Source of the DNA: Actinomycetota bacterium
GTDB taxonomy: Bacteria > Actinomycetota > Rubrobacteria > Rubrobacterales > Rubrobacteraceae
Assembly: GCA_902810695.1 (NCBI GenBank)
Contig: CADDYV010000012.1
Location: 1-64,000, forward strand
DNA: 64,000 nt
Direction: 5' to 3'
Shown: piece after piece, positions 9,123 through 16,221 of the stretch
Numbering within the stretch: the first letter of the stretch is position 1
Layout: each line of letters begins with the position of its first letter
Made by a program: the position numbers and the translations under genes
The notes under the pieces: generated by a model
Seen by the model: only the letters and a program-made list of their open reading frames with translations
Told to the model about the DNA's origin: nothing
Databases searched by the model: none

Positions 9123-10253
9123 GTGAGTGAGCTAAGGCCGGTCACCGAGGCAGGCGGAAGGGGAGAGAGAAGCATCCCCAAGATCATCCTGACGGATGCC
9201 GAAGCGGGTGCGGCGAAGTTTGCAGGTTCTGACAGCCGCTCGTACAACTACTTCGAGCCAAAGGGGCGGCGGGCCACCAAGTACGAGGACGTTACGGTGG
9301 ACGTTCAACCCGACCCCAAGCGGTGGCTCAGCCAGAGCTGGCTCTACGGCTGGCCCAACGGAGACCTGGGCTACGATCCCCGATGGACGAGGATGCAGAC
9401 CACGAACTGGCACAGGTTCCGCGATCCCAACGAGGAGTGGGAGCGGACGATCTACATAAACAACGCCAACTCCGTGCGCCAGATCCAGAACAGCATCGAG
9501 AACGCCAAGTCCGAGAATGTGTTCCAGGACTGGAACAAGAGCTGGCTACCCATCCTCGCCAAGCACCTGAGCGCCTGGGCGCACGCGGATCACGGTCTCG
9601 GGATGTACGTCTTCATGCCGGCCCAGAGAGCGGGCATGACCAACATGCACAACAACGCCATCTCCGTGAACTGCATGCACAAGCTGCGCACCGCGCAGGA
9701 CATCATGCTCTACAACCTGGAGCTGACCGAGTTGTTCCCCGGCGAGTTCGACGGGGAGGTGCACCAGGAGGTCTGGCTCAATGATCCGGCCTGGCAGGGC
9801 GTACGCGAGAACGTGGAACGTCTGATGAACGCCACGGACTGGGTCCAGCTCTGCTTCGCCTCCAATATCGTCTTCGAGCCGCTGGTGGGCGAGCTGTTCC
9901 GCAGCGGGTTCATAATGCGATTCGCCCCCGCGCACAACGACTTCCTGACGCCCTCGGTGATAGGCGTGAGCGAGCGGGAGTTCAACGACCGCGATCTCAC
10001 GTATACCGTAGAGATGATGAAAGACTTCCTGGGGGACGAAACCCACGGCGAGGCGAACAAAGAGGTCATGGAGGAGTGGCTCGCCGAGTGGGTCCCCTAC
10101 AGCATCGCGGCGGCCAGGGGACTTGAGCCCATCTGGTCAGAGCCGGAGATCCAGCCGGTGAGCTTCGAGCAGTCATTCGAGCGGGCCAGGAACCGGTTTG
10201 AGGCTATCCTCTCCGACCTTGGCCTGCGCGTACCGGAGGAGGTGACCCTGTGA
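9123..10253 (+). CDS. prmC: Propane monooxygenase hydroxylase, small (beta) subunit
   Basis: A 376-residue beta subunit of the hydroxylase. It matches PrmC over its length, with the conserved stretches YEDVTVDVQPDP (about residue 56) and SNIVFEPLVGELFRSG (about residues 249-264); it lacks the iron-binding ExxH pair, as expected for a beta subunit. The start is GTG 9123 with GGAAAGGAGG in good position. A second equally strong ribosome-like sequence (GAAAGGAGGT, about 9052) lies 54 bp upstream with no obvious long gene after it. The stop overlaps the prmD start by four bases, indicating translational coupling. Confidence 0.93.
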   Translation: MSELRPVTEAGGRGERSIPKIILTDAEAGAAKFAGSDSRSYNYFEPKGRRATKYEDVTVDVQPDPKRWLSQSWLYGWPNGDLGYDPRWTRMQTTNWHRFRDPNEEWERTIYINNANSVRQIQNSIENAKSENVFQDWNKSWLPILAKHLSAWAHADHGLGMYVFMPAQRAGMTNMHNNAISVNCMHKLRTAQDIMLYNLELTELFPGEFDGEVHQEVWLNDPAWQGVRENVERLMNATDWVQLCFASNIVFEPLVGELFRSGFIMRFAPAHNDFLTPSVIGVSEREFNDRDLTYTVEMMKDFLGDETHGEANKEVMEEWLAEWVPYSIAAARGLEPIWSEPEIQPVSFEQSFERARNRFEAILSDLGLRVPEEVTL

Positions 10254-10636
10254 GCGAAGGACCACTGAAGTTTTCGCGCACCGCATCGGACAAGTGCGGG
10301 ATCACGATGAGCTCCGGCGTCGAGGGCAACACCGTCGCCGACGTCATGGAGGGCAAGCCGGGCGTGGAGATCCACCGCTTTCCGGCCATGATCCGCATTG
10401 ACGGCGAGAAAATGCTCGAGTTCGATCTGGATGAGATCGCCGAGGCCCTGGGCGTCGAGGAATTCTCCCCGACAGATTTCGAGATCGAAACTTCCACCCA
10501 CTACGGGCGAATGGTTCGTCTCGATGATAGGGTGCTGGTGTTCGCCAACCCCGAGGACGCCGCCGAATACCTCGGCTTCGAGCCTACCAAAGAGCAGGTC
10601 TCCGACGCGGGAGAAGGACCAACGCTGCCCGCCTGA
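10250..10636 (+). CDS. prmD: Propane monooxygenase coupling (effector) protein, MmoB/DmpM family
   Basis: A 128-residue regulatory component without cofactor. The middle of the protein (about residues 16-110) has the MmoB/DmpM pattern, including GITMSSGVEGNTVADVM and PAMIRIDG. It binds the hydroxylase and couples electron flow to substrate oxidation. The GTG start overlaps the prmC stop (GTGA), and GGAGGAGGTG provides the ribosome site. The C-terminal extension after about residue 105 is glycine, proline and glutamate rich. A 13-bp hairpin follows the stop codon. Confidence 0.93.
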   Translation: MSEGPLKFSRTASDKCGITMSSGVEGNTVADVMEGKPGVEIHRFPAMIRIDGEKMLEFDLDEIAEALGVEEFSPTDFEIETSTHYGRMVRLDDRVLVFANPEDAAEYLGFEPTKEQVSDAGEGPTLPA

Positions 10637-10654
10637 GCCAGAAGCTTGCCGGAA

Positions 10655-10685
10655 GGGTGGCGGCTCCTTTAGGGAGCCGCCACCC
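10655..10685 (+). terminator. Hairpin after prmD (terminator-like)
   Basis: A perfect 13-bp stem (arms 10655-10667 and 10673-10685) with a five-base loop TTTAG. No T-run follows, so termination may be weak or the hairpin may protect the mRNA 3' end. Confidence 0.6.
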
Positions 10686-10753
10686 CCTCGGCGGACAGAC
10701 GAGCCGCTCTTCACCCCTCGACTTTTTGCTCTCTTTTCGCAAACTCTGACTCC

Positions 10754-10782
10754 TTGATAGAGTATTGTTACTAAAATAACAT
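10754..10782 (+). promoter_or_regulatory. Probable promoter of the CBS gene
   Basis: TTGATA (10754-10759) and TAACAT (10777-10782) with a 17-base spacer. The 23-bp prm operator was looked for upstream and is absent here. Confidence 0.45.
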
Positions 10783-10851
10783 TCACAAGAAGATGAGGGC
10801 GTTCTGTCATCACCGCATGGTCAACTCAGCGGGGAAGGAGATCGGTAAACA

Positions 10852-11436
10852 ATGGTACTGCTGGCGCGAGACTGGATGCAGCGTGATGTGTTGACGCTGG
10901 GGCCCGAGGCAAGCGCGTTCGATGGTCTGCGCCTCTGCCGGGAGCGGAGGATAAGGCACATACCAATCGTGAAGGAAGACCGGCTCGTGGGGATAGTCTC
11001 CGATCGGGACATCAGGAGCGTGAGTCCGCCTCTGGGTGATCCGGAGCGGGTAAACGTTCTGAAGAAGACAAGGCTGGAAGACGTGATGACCCGGAAGGTG
11101 ATCACGGCCAACCCGGAGGACACGATCGTACACGCCGCGCAGGAGATGTACGAACGGAAGGATGTGATGAGGGCGCTGATAGCGATCATCGGTGTGCACG
11201 AGCCCGGTCATAGCCGAATCGCGGTCCAGGTGCACAAGCCCGGAGATCTGGCCGAGATAGCGGGCATAATCCAGAACCAGAAGGTGGACATATTCAGCGT
11301 CATCTCCTCTCCAGGAAAAGTAGCCAGCCACGATCGCCCCCTGGTATTTCAGGTGGCGACCAGAGACCCTTCGGGCATCTTACAGAGCCTGGAGGGAGCC
11401 GGTTACGAGGTACGCTGGTGGCATCATCTCGAATGA
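10852..11436 (+). CDS. AcuB-like CBS/ACT-domain protein with a shortened second CBS
   Basis: A 194-residue protein with a first CBS repeat (about residues 5-55), a second CBS repeat starting DVMTRKVIT (about residue 77), and a C-terminal ACT-like part (about residues 118-190). The layout is that of Bacillus AcuB. Against AcuB the second repeat jumps from EMYERK to DVMRALIAIIG, losing roughly 20 residues that normally form the strand-strand-helix core. The remaining reading frame is intact. CBS pairs bind adenine nucleotides; AcuB is linked to acetoin/acetate use. Here it may sense energy state for the alkane island (inference). The ribosome site is AAGGAG before ATG 10852. Confidence 0.75.
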   Translation: MVLLARDWMQRDVLTLGPEASAFDGLRLCRERRIRHIPIVKEDRLVGIVSDRDIRSVSPPLGDPERVNVLKKTRLEDVMTRKVITANPEDTIVHAAQEMYERKDVMRALIAIIGVHEPGHSRIAVQVHKPGDLAEIAGIIQNQKVDIFSVISSPGKVASHDRPLVFQVATRDPSGILQSLEGAGYEVRWWHHLE

Positions 11437-11503
11437 TACCCGGCCACGGCCCATCGGCCACGCGCTCTTTGAAGAGAGCCGCTCACATCCTTCCCGGACC
11501 AAC

Positions 11504-11779
11504 TCAAGAGAAGACCCGGACGACACCCTGGGGGGTAGGCAAGCGTTTCGCGCCCGGCCATTTCCTGCTGAGGATCTCACCCCCCTTGCCGACATAGGAG
11601 ATGATCACGGAAGTGGGCTCTCCACCCACGAAGTTGACCATCAGGTGATGCTTGCCGTAGCTCCCCATGACCGCACCGCTTCTCTCCTCCGTCCGGACCT
11701 TTTCCCACCCCAGATCTGTGAGTGCCCGCTTTATATCTTCTCTGCTTTCGTGCGCCACGATCTCTCCTGTCGAGAACAT
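11504..11779 (-). CDS. Hypothetical protein, 91 residues
   Basis: I do not recognise the family. The protein begins MFSTGEIVAHES, has a predicted helix (REDIKRALTDLGWEKV) and then several short strands ending PQGVVRVFS, suggesting a small alpha/beta fold. There is no signal peptide or membrane segment. It converges with the CBS gene and is divergent from the second ferredoxin, with about 127 bp between. Protein-like composition and GC pattern support it being real, but no function can be proposed. Confidence 0.55.
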   Translation of the reverse strand: MFSTGEIVAHESREDIKRALTDLGWEKVRTEERSGAVMGSYGKHHLMVNFVGGEPTSVIISYVGKGGEILSRKWPGAKRLPTPQGVVRVFS

Positions 11780-11906
11780 ATCGCCTTACCTGTGCCGCCA
11801 CTCCGCGTTCTCGTTCTTTTTATTACATCCAGTATAAGCAGGAGCGGAGAGGTTGCCCGGACCCAGGGCTCTATTACCCTCACAATCCGAAAATGAGGAG
11901 GGACGA

Positions 11907-12053
11907 ATGCCCAAGCTGGAAGTAGATGGGGTGGGGACCTTCGAGGTAGAGGAGGGAAAGCGACTGGTCCTCGCCATCGAGGAAGATGCCGGGGTGGACA
12001 TTATGCATGCCTGCGGGAGCTGGGCGAAGTGCACCACCTGCCGGGTAGAGTTT
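11907..12053 (+). repeat. Inverted repeat arm B (ferredoxin 5' end)
   Basis: This is the partner of 4772-4918 in opposite orientation, 145 of 147 bases identical by eye. The sharp drop in similarity at 12053 suggests gene conversion or a partial duplication rather than steady divergence. Confidence 0.85.
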
Positions 12054-12280
12054 TTGGAAGGCGAGCCCGAAGAGATGGCCAGGCGGAGATGATGGCGCTC
12101 CGGATGCGGGATCTCGTGGGAAAGCTACGCCTCTCTTGCCAGGCCGTCTGCGATCATGACATGAAGGTGCGGGTACTGATGACCGTCAGTTCCACCGGAG
12201 CCAGGAACGCTGGCTATCCACCCGAGCCGGATATCACACCTCCCCCGGTCTGGTTGGAGAAGCCCGGCACAAATCACTAG
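11907..12280 (+). pseudogene. 2Fe-2S ferredoxin, second copy, frameshifted
   Basis: The first 49 codons repeat the ferredoxin at 4553-4918 almost exactly, including ACGSWAKCTTCRVEF. After GEPEEMA (around 12078-12081) the frame runs into TGA, but the +1 frame continues with the rest of the protein: QAEMMALRMRD, LSCQAVC, KVRVLMTV, to a TAG at 12278. One base is missing in a run of C that would read GCCCAG. Restored, the protein would be about 124 residues with all four cluster cysteines. It is either a recent pseudogene or a sequence error. The gene is followed after 32 bp by the Rieske protein. Confidence 0.8.
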
Positions 12281-12312
12281 AATAGATGGTGAATGCGGGA
12301 AAGGAGAGCACC

Positions 12313-12621
12313 GTGGCACGATTCGTCAAGGTCGCCAAAAAGTCGAGGTTGCCCGAGAACAGGGGCACCTACGTCGAGGTCGGGGGCAACCGGATCGCCC
12401 TGTTCAACTTGAGCGGTGATATCTACGCCATCGGCGATACCTGCACCCACCAGGGTGGATCGCTGAGCCAGGGAAGAGTCAGGGGAAACGAAGTCGAGTG
12501 TCCCTGGCACGGCTCCTTCTTCGACATCGAAACCGGGGAGGCCGTAAGCCCTCCTGCCAGGGATAAAGTTATCTCCTACAAGGTGCGTCTCACGGACGAC
12601 GTGGTAGAGGTCGAAATCTGA
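12313..12621 (+). CDS. Rieske-type 2Fe-2S ferredoxin
   Basis: A 102-residue small Rieske protein. The two ligand boxes are CTHQGGSL (C-x-H, about residue 44) and CPWHGSFFD (C-x2-H, about residue 63). I choose GTG 12313 because GGAAAGGAG lies seven bases upstream; an ATG at 12286 is in frame but has no ribosome site. Such proteins carry electrons to Rieske oxygenases or, as in toluene monooxygenase, to binuclear-iron hydroxylases. No Rieske oxygenase is in the window, so it may serve the prm enzyme or an oxygenase elsewhere. Confidence 0.88.
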   Translation: MARFVKVAKKSRLPENRGTYVEVGGNRIALFNLSGDIYAIGDTCTHQGGSLSQGRVRGNEVECPWHGSFFDIETGEAVSPPARDKVISYKVRLTDDVVEVEI

Positions 12622-12666
12622 TTCGCACCGGGCACCAGCGGCCCGCGACCTTCTAGAGAAGTCGCT

Positions 12667-13014
12667 TTATACCGAATCGTCCTCCGACAACCGCTCCTCC
12701 GCCTCCAGCCGCTCCAGGCGTTCCAGCAGGTCTTTCTCCTTCAGCTCTATGAGCCCCTCCCTGAACTCTTGCGGGTTGTTGGACCGCTCGAACAGCTGGC
12801 CTACATCCTCTATGTCCCGGCGATTGGTCAACGCGAACTCCCAGCCATCTTTGAGGTGTATCTGCTCGAAGGCGCAGGTCGCCAGCACTATGATGTGCCA
12901 GGGGTCCTCGATCCCGCACTCCTGGCGTAAAAGAGAGTACAGCCGGGCCGCGTTGAGGGTTCGTTCCTCATATTCCTTGACGGGGATATCCCTGCCTCCA
13001 AATTCCTCAGACAT
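12667..13014 (-). CDS. Hypothetical protein, 115 residues
   Basis: I do not recognise the family. The sequence is soluble and largely helical, with a central block HIIVLATCAFEQIHLKDGWEF (about residues 40-60, quoted in part only) and a charged, probably coiled-coil C terminus rich in E, R and L (about residues 82-110). It sits inside the alkane-oxidation island, converging with the Rieske gene and divergent from the amidohydrolase. It may be an accessory protein of the island; this is inferred from position only. Confidence 0.55.
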   Translation of the reverse strand: MSEEFGGRDIPVKEYEERTLNAARLYSLLRQECGIEDPWHIIVLATCAFEQIHLKDGWEFALTNRRDIEDVGQLFERSNNPQEFREGLIELKEKDLLERLERLEAEERLSEDDSV

Positions 13015-13193
13015 CTCTAGCTCCCTTCGCTAAAGAGAGGCAAACCAAACTCGCGGTGATCGCGAGATAACTCGCTCTCCATGCCGTGTCCACATCGGAC
13101 ACCAGCGTACCGCAAACATCCCTCCTTCCAGTGTGCAATCCGTTACTAAGACAATCTAATCAGAGATGTGGTGCCGTTGCAGAGATATAGGAG

Positions 13194-13216
13194 ATTTTCG
13201 CACATAGTTGGAAAAG
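13194..13216. promoter_or_regulatory. Putative operator, copy 3 (amidohydrolase)
   Basis: Reads ATTTTC, GC, ACATAG, TT, GGAAAAG. It starts 34 bp before the -35 at 13228, almost the same spacing as copy 1 (36 bp). Confidence 0.6.
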
Positions 13217-13227
13217 GCGGGCCTTAT

Positions 13228-13256
13228 TTGTCGGAAATACGGGTTCACGGTATCAT
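13228..13256 (+). promoter_or_regulatory. Probable promoter of the amidohydrolase operon
   Basis: TTGTCG (13228-13233) and TATCAT (13251-13256) with a 17-base spacer, just downstream of operator copy 3. It would drive the amidohydrolase, the DUF59 protein and the alcohol dehydrogenase. Confidence 0.55.
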
Positions 13257-13393
13257 GGGTTTGAATTTACTGATCGTTCTCGGTGGGGAAAAGGAGGTGA
13301 TCGGTATCGAGGAATCGTACGGCTTTGCGACCCTAGCGAGTTGCCCGGCTAATTAACTTTAGTCACATACAACCGGCCAAGGAGGAAAGGGCC

Positions 13394-14425
13394 TTGTACG
13401 AAAAGAATGGCGAGAAATATTTCGTGGTGGATGGGCACGTCCACTTCTGGGATGGCAGTCCCCAGAACTACAACAAGTACGGCAAGATGTTTATAGACTG
13501 TTTCTATGGCTACCACAGTGCCCTGAGCCCCGAAGAGTATCTCTGGCCCGAGGATAAGTTCCAGAAATACTCCGAAGAGGACATAATGCACGACCTCTTC
13601 GAGATCGGCTACGTGGACAAGGCGATTTTCCAGCCGACCTATCTTCTGGACTTCTTCCCGGGGGGCTTCAACACCACAGCACAGGATGCGGTGATAGCGG
13701 AGAAGTACCCGGACAAGTTCATCCTCAACAGCTCCTTCGAGCCGCGGCTCGGAGAGGCAGGGTTGGCTGAGTTCGAGCGCAAGCACGAGAGGTACGGCTT
13801 CAAGGGCGTAAAGCTCTACACCGCCGAGTGGCACGAGGACTCCAAGGGCTGGAAGCTGAACGACTACTGGTCCAAACGCTACCTGGAGAAATGCCAGGAG
13901 CTGGGAGTGAAGAACATTCACGTCCACAAGGGACCGACCATCCGGCCCCTGAACCGGGACGCTTTCGACGTTGCGGATGTAGACCACGTGGCAACGGAGT
14001 TCACCGATCTGAACTTCATCGTCGAGCACGTGGGGCTGCCCAGGCTAGAGGACTTCTGCTGGATAGCGGTCCAGGAGCCCAACGTCTACGGCGGGCTGGC
14101 AGTGGCAATGCCGTTCATCTACTCGAGACCGCGCTACTTCGCGCAAATCATCGGGGAGCTTCTGTACTGGCTGGATGAGGACAGGATCCTGTTCGCCAGC
14201 GACTACGCCATCTGGCAGCCCAAGTGGCTTGTGGAGATGTTCGTGGACTTCCAGATCCCGGAGGACATGCAGGGCGAGTACGGCACGCTCACCCCGGACA
14301 TCAAGCGCAAGATCCTGGGCCTCAACGCCGCGCGCCTGTACGACATCGAGGTGCCCTCCGAGATCCCGCAACCGGCTCCGGTGATGGCCGGCACCGAGCC
14401 CGAGTACCCGGAGACGCCGGTTTAA
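13394..14425 (+). CDS. Amidohydrolase-2 family TIM-barrel protein of the propane monooxygenase cluster
   Basis: A 343-residue metal-dependent hydrolase or decarboxylase-like protein. The metal motif HVH is in VDGHVHFWD near the N terminus, a further histidine is in IVEHVGLP, and a late aspartate in FASDYAIW. The start is TTG 13394, preceded by GGAGGAAAGG; this gives YEKNGEKYFVVDG, the expected N terminus. Proteins of this family follow prmABCD/mimABCD in Rhodococcus, Gordonia and Mycobacterium, but their biochemical role is not settled. The stop overlaps the next start (TAATG). Confidence 0.88.
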   Translation: MYEKNGEKYFVVDGHVHFWDGSPQNYNKYGKMFIDCFYGYHSALSPEEYLWPEDKFQKYSEEDIMHDLFEIGYVDKAIFQPTYLLDFFPGGFNTTAQDAVIAEKYPDKFILNSSFEPRLGEAGLAEFERKHERYGFKGVKLYTAEWHEDSKGWKLNDYWSKRYLEKCQELGVKNIHVHKGPTIRPLNRDAFDVADVDHVATEFTDLNFIVEHVGLPRLEDFCWIAVQEPNVYGGLAVAMPFIYSRPRYFAQIIGELLYWLDEDRILFASDYAIWQPKWLVEMFVDFQIPEDMQGEYGTLTPDIKRKILGLNAARLYDIEVPSEIPQPAPVMAGTEPEYPETPV

Positions 14426-15132
14426 TGCCGAATCAGGCAATGCCTACCGAAGCAGCAGTCCTGGACGCCCTCTCGGGCGTCCGGGACCCTGAGCTCGACG
14501 AACCCATAACGGAGTTGAAGTTCATCACCGAACTTCGAGTCGCAGAAGATTCGGTAGACATCCGGCTCAGGCTCCCGACTCCTTACTGCGCCCCGAACTT
14601 CGCCTACCTGATGGCGGCGGATGCCAGAGAAGCTGCACTCTCCGTGCCGGGGATCAAGCGGGCCAATGTAGTCCTGGAGGATCACCATACCTCAGAAGAG
14701 ATCAACTCCGGTCTGGCCGCGGGCCGAGGCTTCAAGGAGACCTTCCGCTACTTTGAAGAAACCGAAGAAGACCTCGACGAACTGCGCACCATCTTCCGCC
14801 GCAAGGCGTTTGTATCGAGGCAGGAGAAGCTGTGCAGGGCGCTGCTCTCCGGGGGCTACTCTTCCGCAGAGCTCGCGAGGATGAAGCTGGGTAATGTTCC
14901 GCCTTCGGAAGCACTGGAGAAGTACCTGAGCCGCAGGGCGGAACTCGGGCTGGATGTATCCGAGGAAGCACCGTTTCTGGTGAATCCAGATGGCGAGCGC
15001 ATCCCCGAAGATGTGGTGGTGGAGCACCTGCGCTTTTCCAGGTTGACGCGGCTCAGCATTGAAACGAATAGTGGGCTTTGCAGGAGGCTTCTCGCCACCC
15101 GTTACGGCATCGAGGAGAAGGAGAGAGCATGA
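14425..15132 (+). CDS. DUF59/MIP18-type metal-sulfur cluster assembly protein
   Basis: A 235-residue protein. The N-terminal half (about residues 8-100) has the DUF59 pattern, including LSGVRDPELDEPI and PTPYCAPNF with a conserved cysteine. The C-terminal half is an extension of unknown fold. The ATG at 14425 overlaps the amidohydrolase stop by one base; ATG 14440 is an alternative. Its stop overlaps the alcohol dehydrogenase start (ATGA), so the three genes form a tight operon. Such proteins help iron-sulfur cluster insertion; a role in maturing the monooxygenase iron or 2Fe-2S sites is inferred. Confidence 0.82.
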   Translation: MPNQAMPTEAAVLDALSGVRDPELDEPITELKFITELRVAEDSVDIRLRLPTPYCAPNFAYLMAADAREAALSVPGIKRANVVLEDHHTSEEINSGLAAGRGFKETFRYFEETEEDLDELRTIFRRKAFVSRQEKLCRALLSGGYSSAELARMKLGNVPPSEALEKYLSRRAELGLDVSEEAPFLVNPDGERIPEDVVVEHLRFSRLTRLSIETNSGLCRRLLATRYGIEEKERA

Positions 15133-16193
15133 AGGCTGCGCGACTGCACAGGTACGATGCGAGTGTCCCACCCGACAGCCTCACGGTCGAAGAAATAGAA
15201 GAGCCGAAGATCGAGGGTCCCCTGGATGTCATCGTGCGTGTGGGCGCCGCCGGATTGTGCCGGACCGACATACACATCGTCGAGGGCCAGTGGGCTCCCA
15301 TACAGGACCCGAACGGAACGCTTTTGCCCTACGTTCTAGGTCACGAGAATGCCGGTTGGGTGCACGAGGTAGGTTCCGGCGTGACAAACGTCGAGGTCGG
15401 GGACACCGTGATCCTACACCCGCTGATGAGCTGCGGCCTGTGCCGGGCGTGTCGCGCCGGGGACGACATGCACTGCGAGAACGGCCAGTTTCCCGGCATC
15501 TCCCGCGACGGCGGCTTTGCCGACCTTCTGAAAACCAACGCCCGCGCTGTCGTGAAGCTGGATCCAATCCTGGAGCCCAAAGACATCGCGGCTCTGGCTG
15601 ACGCGGGCCTCACCGCCTACCACGCGGTAAGAAAGAGCGTGCCCCTCCTCTATGCGGGCACGAAAACCGTGGTTATGGGCGCCGGGGGCCTCGGGCACAT
15701 CGGCATCCAGTGTCTGAAGGCCCTTACGCCAACGGAGATCATCGTCGTGGATCCCAACGAGAAGGCCCTGGATCTCGCCAAAGAGTGGGGCGCGGACCAC
15801 ACGGTGAAGGTGGAGGATGGCTACGTAGACACCGTGCTGGAGATGACCGACGGCAAGGGCGCGGAGGTCGTCTTCGACTACGTAGGCGAGCGGGGCGCCG
15901 AAGACGACGCCTGGAAGATGACGCGGCAGGGTGGATCCCACTACATCATCGGCTACGGCGGCACCGTGGAGGTCCCGACCATAGACATCATCTCCACCGA
16001 GCGCAGCATAGTAGGCAACCTGGTCGGCACCTACAACGACCTCGCCGAACTGATGGTTCTCACCGCCCAGGGCAAGGTTACGTTACATACCTCGACCTAC
16101 CCCCTGGACGCCATAAACGACGCCATGCAGGACCTCAACAATGGCCGTCTTCAGGGGCGGGGCATCTTGATCCCGGAGGGTGCTGCGGCGTAG
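15129..16193 (+). CDS. NAD(P)-dependent zinc alcohol dehydrogenase (prm operon type)
   Basis: A 354-residue MDR dehydrogenase. Catalytic zinc ligands are in CRTDIHIVEG (about residue 39) and GHENAGW (about residue 68), structural zinc cysteines in CGLCRACRAGDDMHC (about residues 100-114), and a dinucleotide fold in VMGAGGLGHIG. ATG 15129 overlaps the DUF59 stop and has GGAGAAGGAG upstream. It is the second alcohol dehydrogenase of the island and the one linked directly to the amidohydrolase operon, as in actinobacterial propane clusters. It likely oxidises 1- or 2-propanol. Confidence 0.9.
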   Translation: MKAARLHRYDASVPPDSLTVEEIEEPKIEGPLDVIVRVGAAGLCRTDIHIVEGQWAPIQDPNGTLLPYVLGHENAGWVHEVGSGVTNVEVGDTVILHPLMSCGLCRACRAGDDMHCENGQFPGISRDGGFADLLKTNARAVVKLDPILEPKDIAALADAGLTAYHAVRKSVPLLYAGTKTVVMGAGGLGHIGIQCLKALTPTEIIVVDPNEKALDLAKEWGADHTVKVEDGYVDTVLEMTDGKGAEVVFDYVGERGAEDDAWKMTRQGGSHYIIGYGGTVEVPTIDIISTERSIVGNLVGTYNDLAELMVLTAQGKVTLHTSTYPLDAINDAMQDLNNGRLQGRGILIPEGAAA

Positions 16194-16221
16194 ATAGACC
16201 GAACCACCGCGATAATACTCC

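Larger units (their letters stand above)
13015..13393. other. Intergenic region between hypothetical gene and amidohydrolase
   Basis: This 379-bp non-coding stretch holds operator copy 3, a promoter, and two inverted repeats: CTCGCG/CGCGAG around 13050-13066, and GTGTCC/GGACAC at 13086-13102, which may be operators for the minus-strand gene. A 62-codon open frame (13168-13356) runs through the promoter and is probably not a gene. Confidence 0.5.

Noticed and set aside
12075-12100. TGA in the second ferredoxin as a selenocysteine codon, given the selABC genes nearby
   Set aside because: The sequence after TGA in the same frame is not ferredoxin; the match continues only in the shifted frame.
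13168-13356. 62-codon open frame before the amidohydrolase
   Set aside because: It runs through operator copy 3 and the -35/-10 pair and has no ribosome site or protein-like character.
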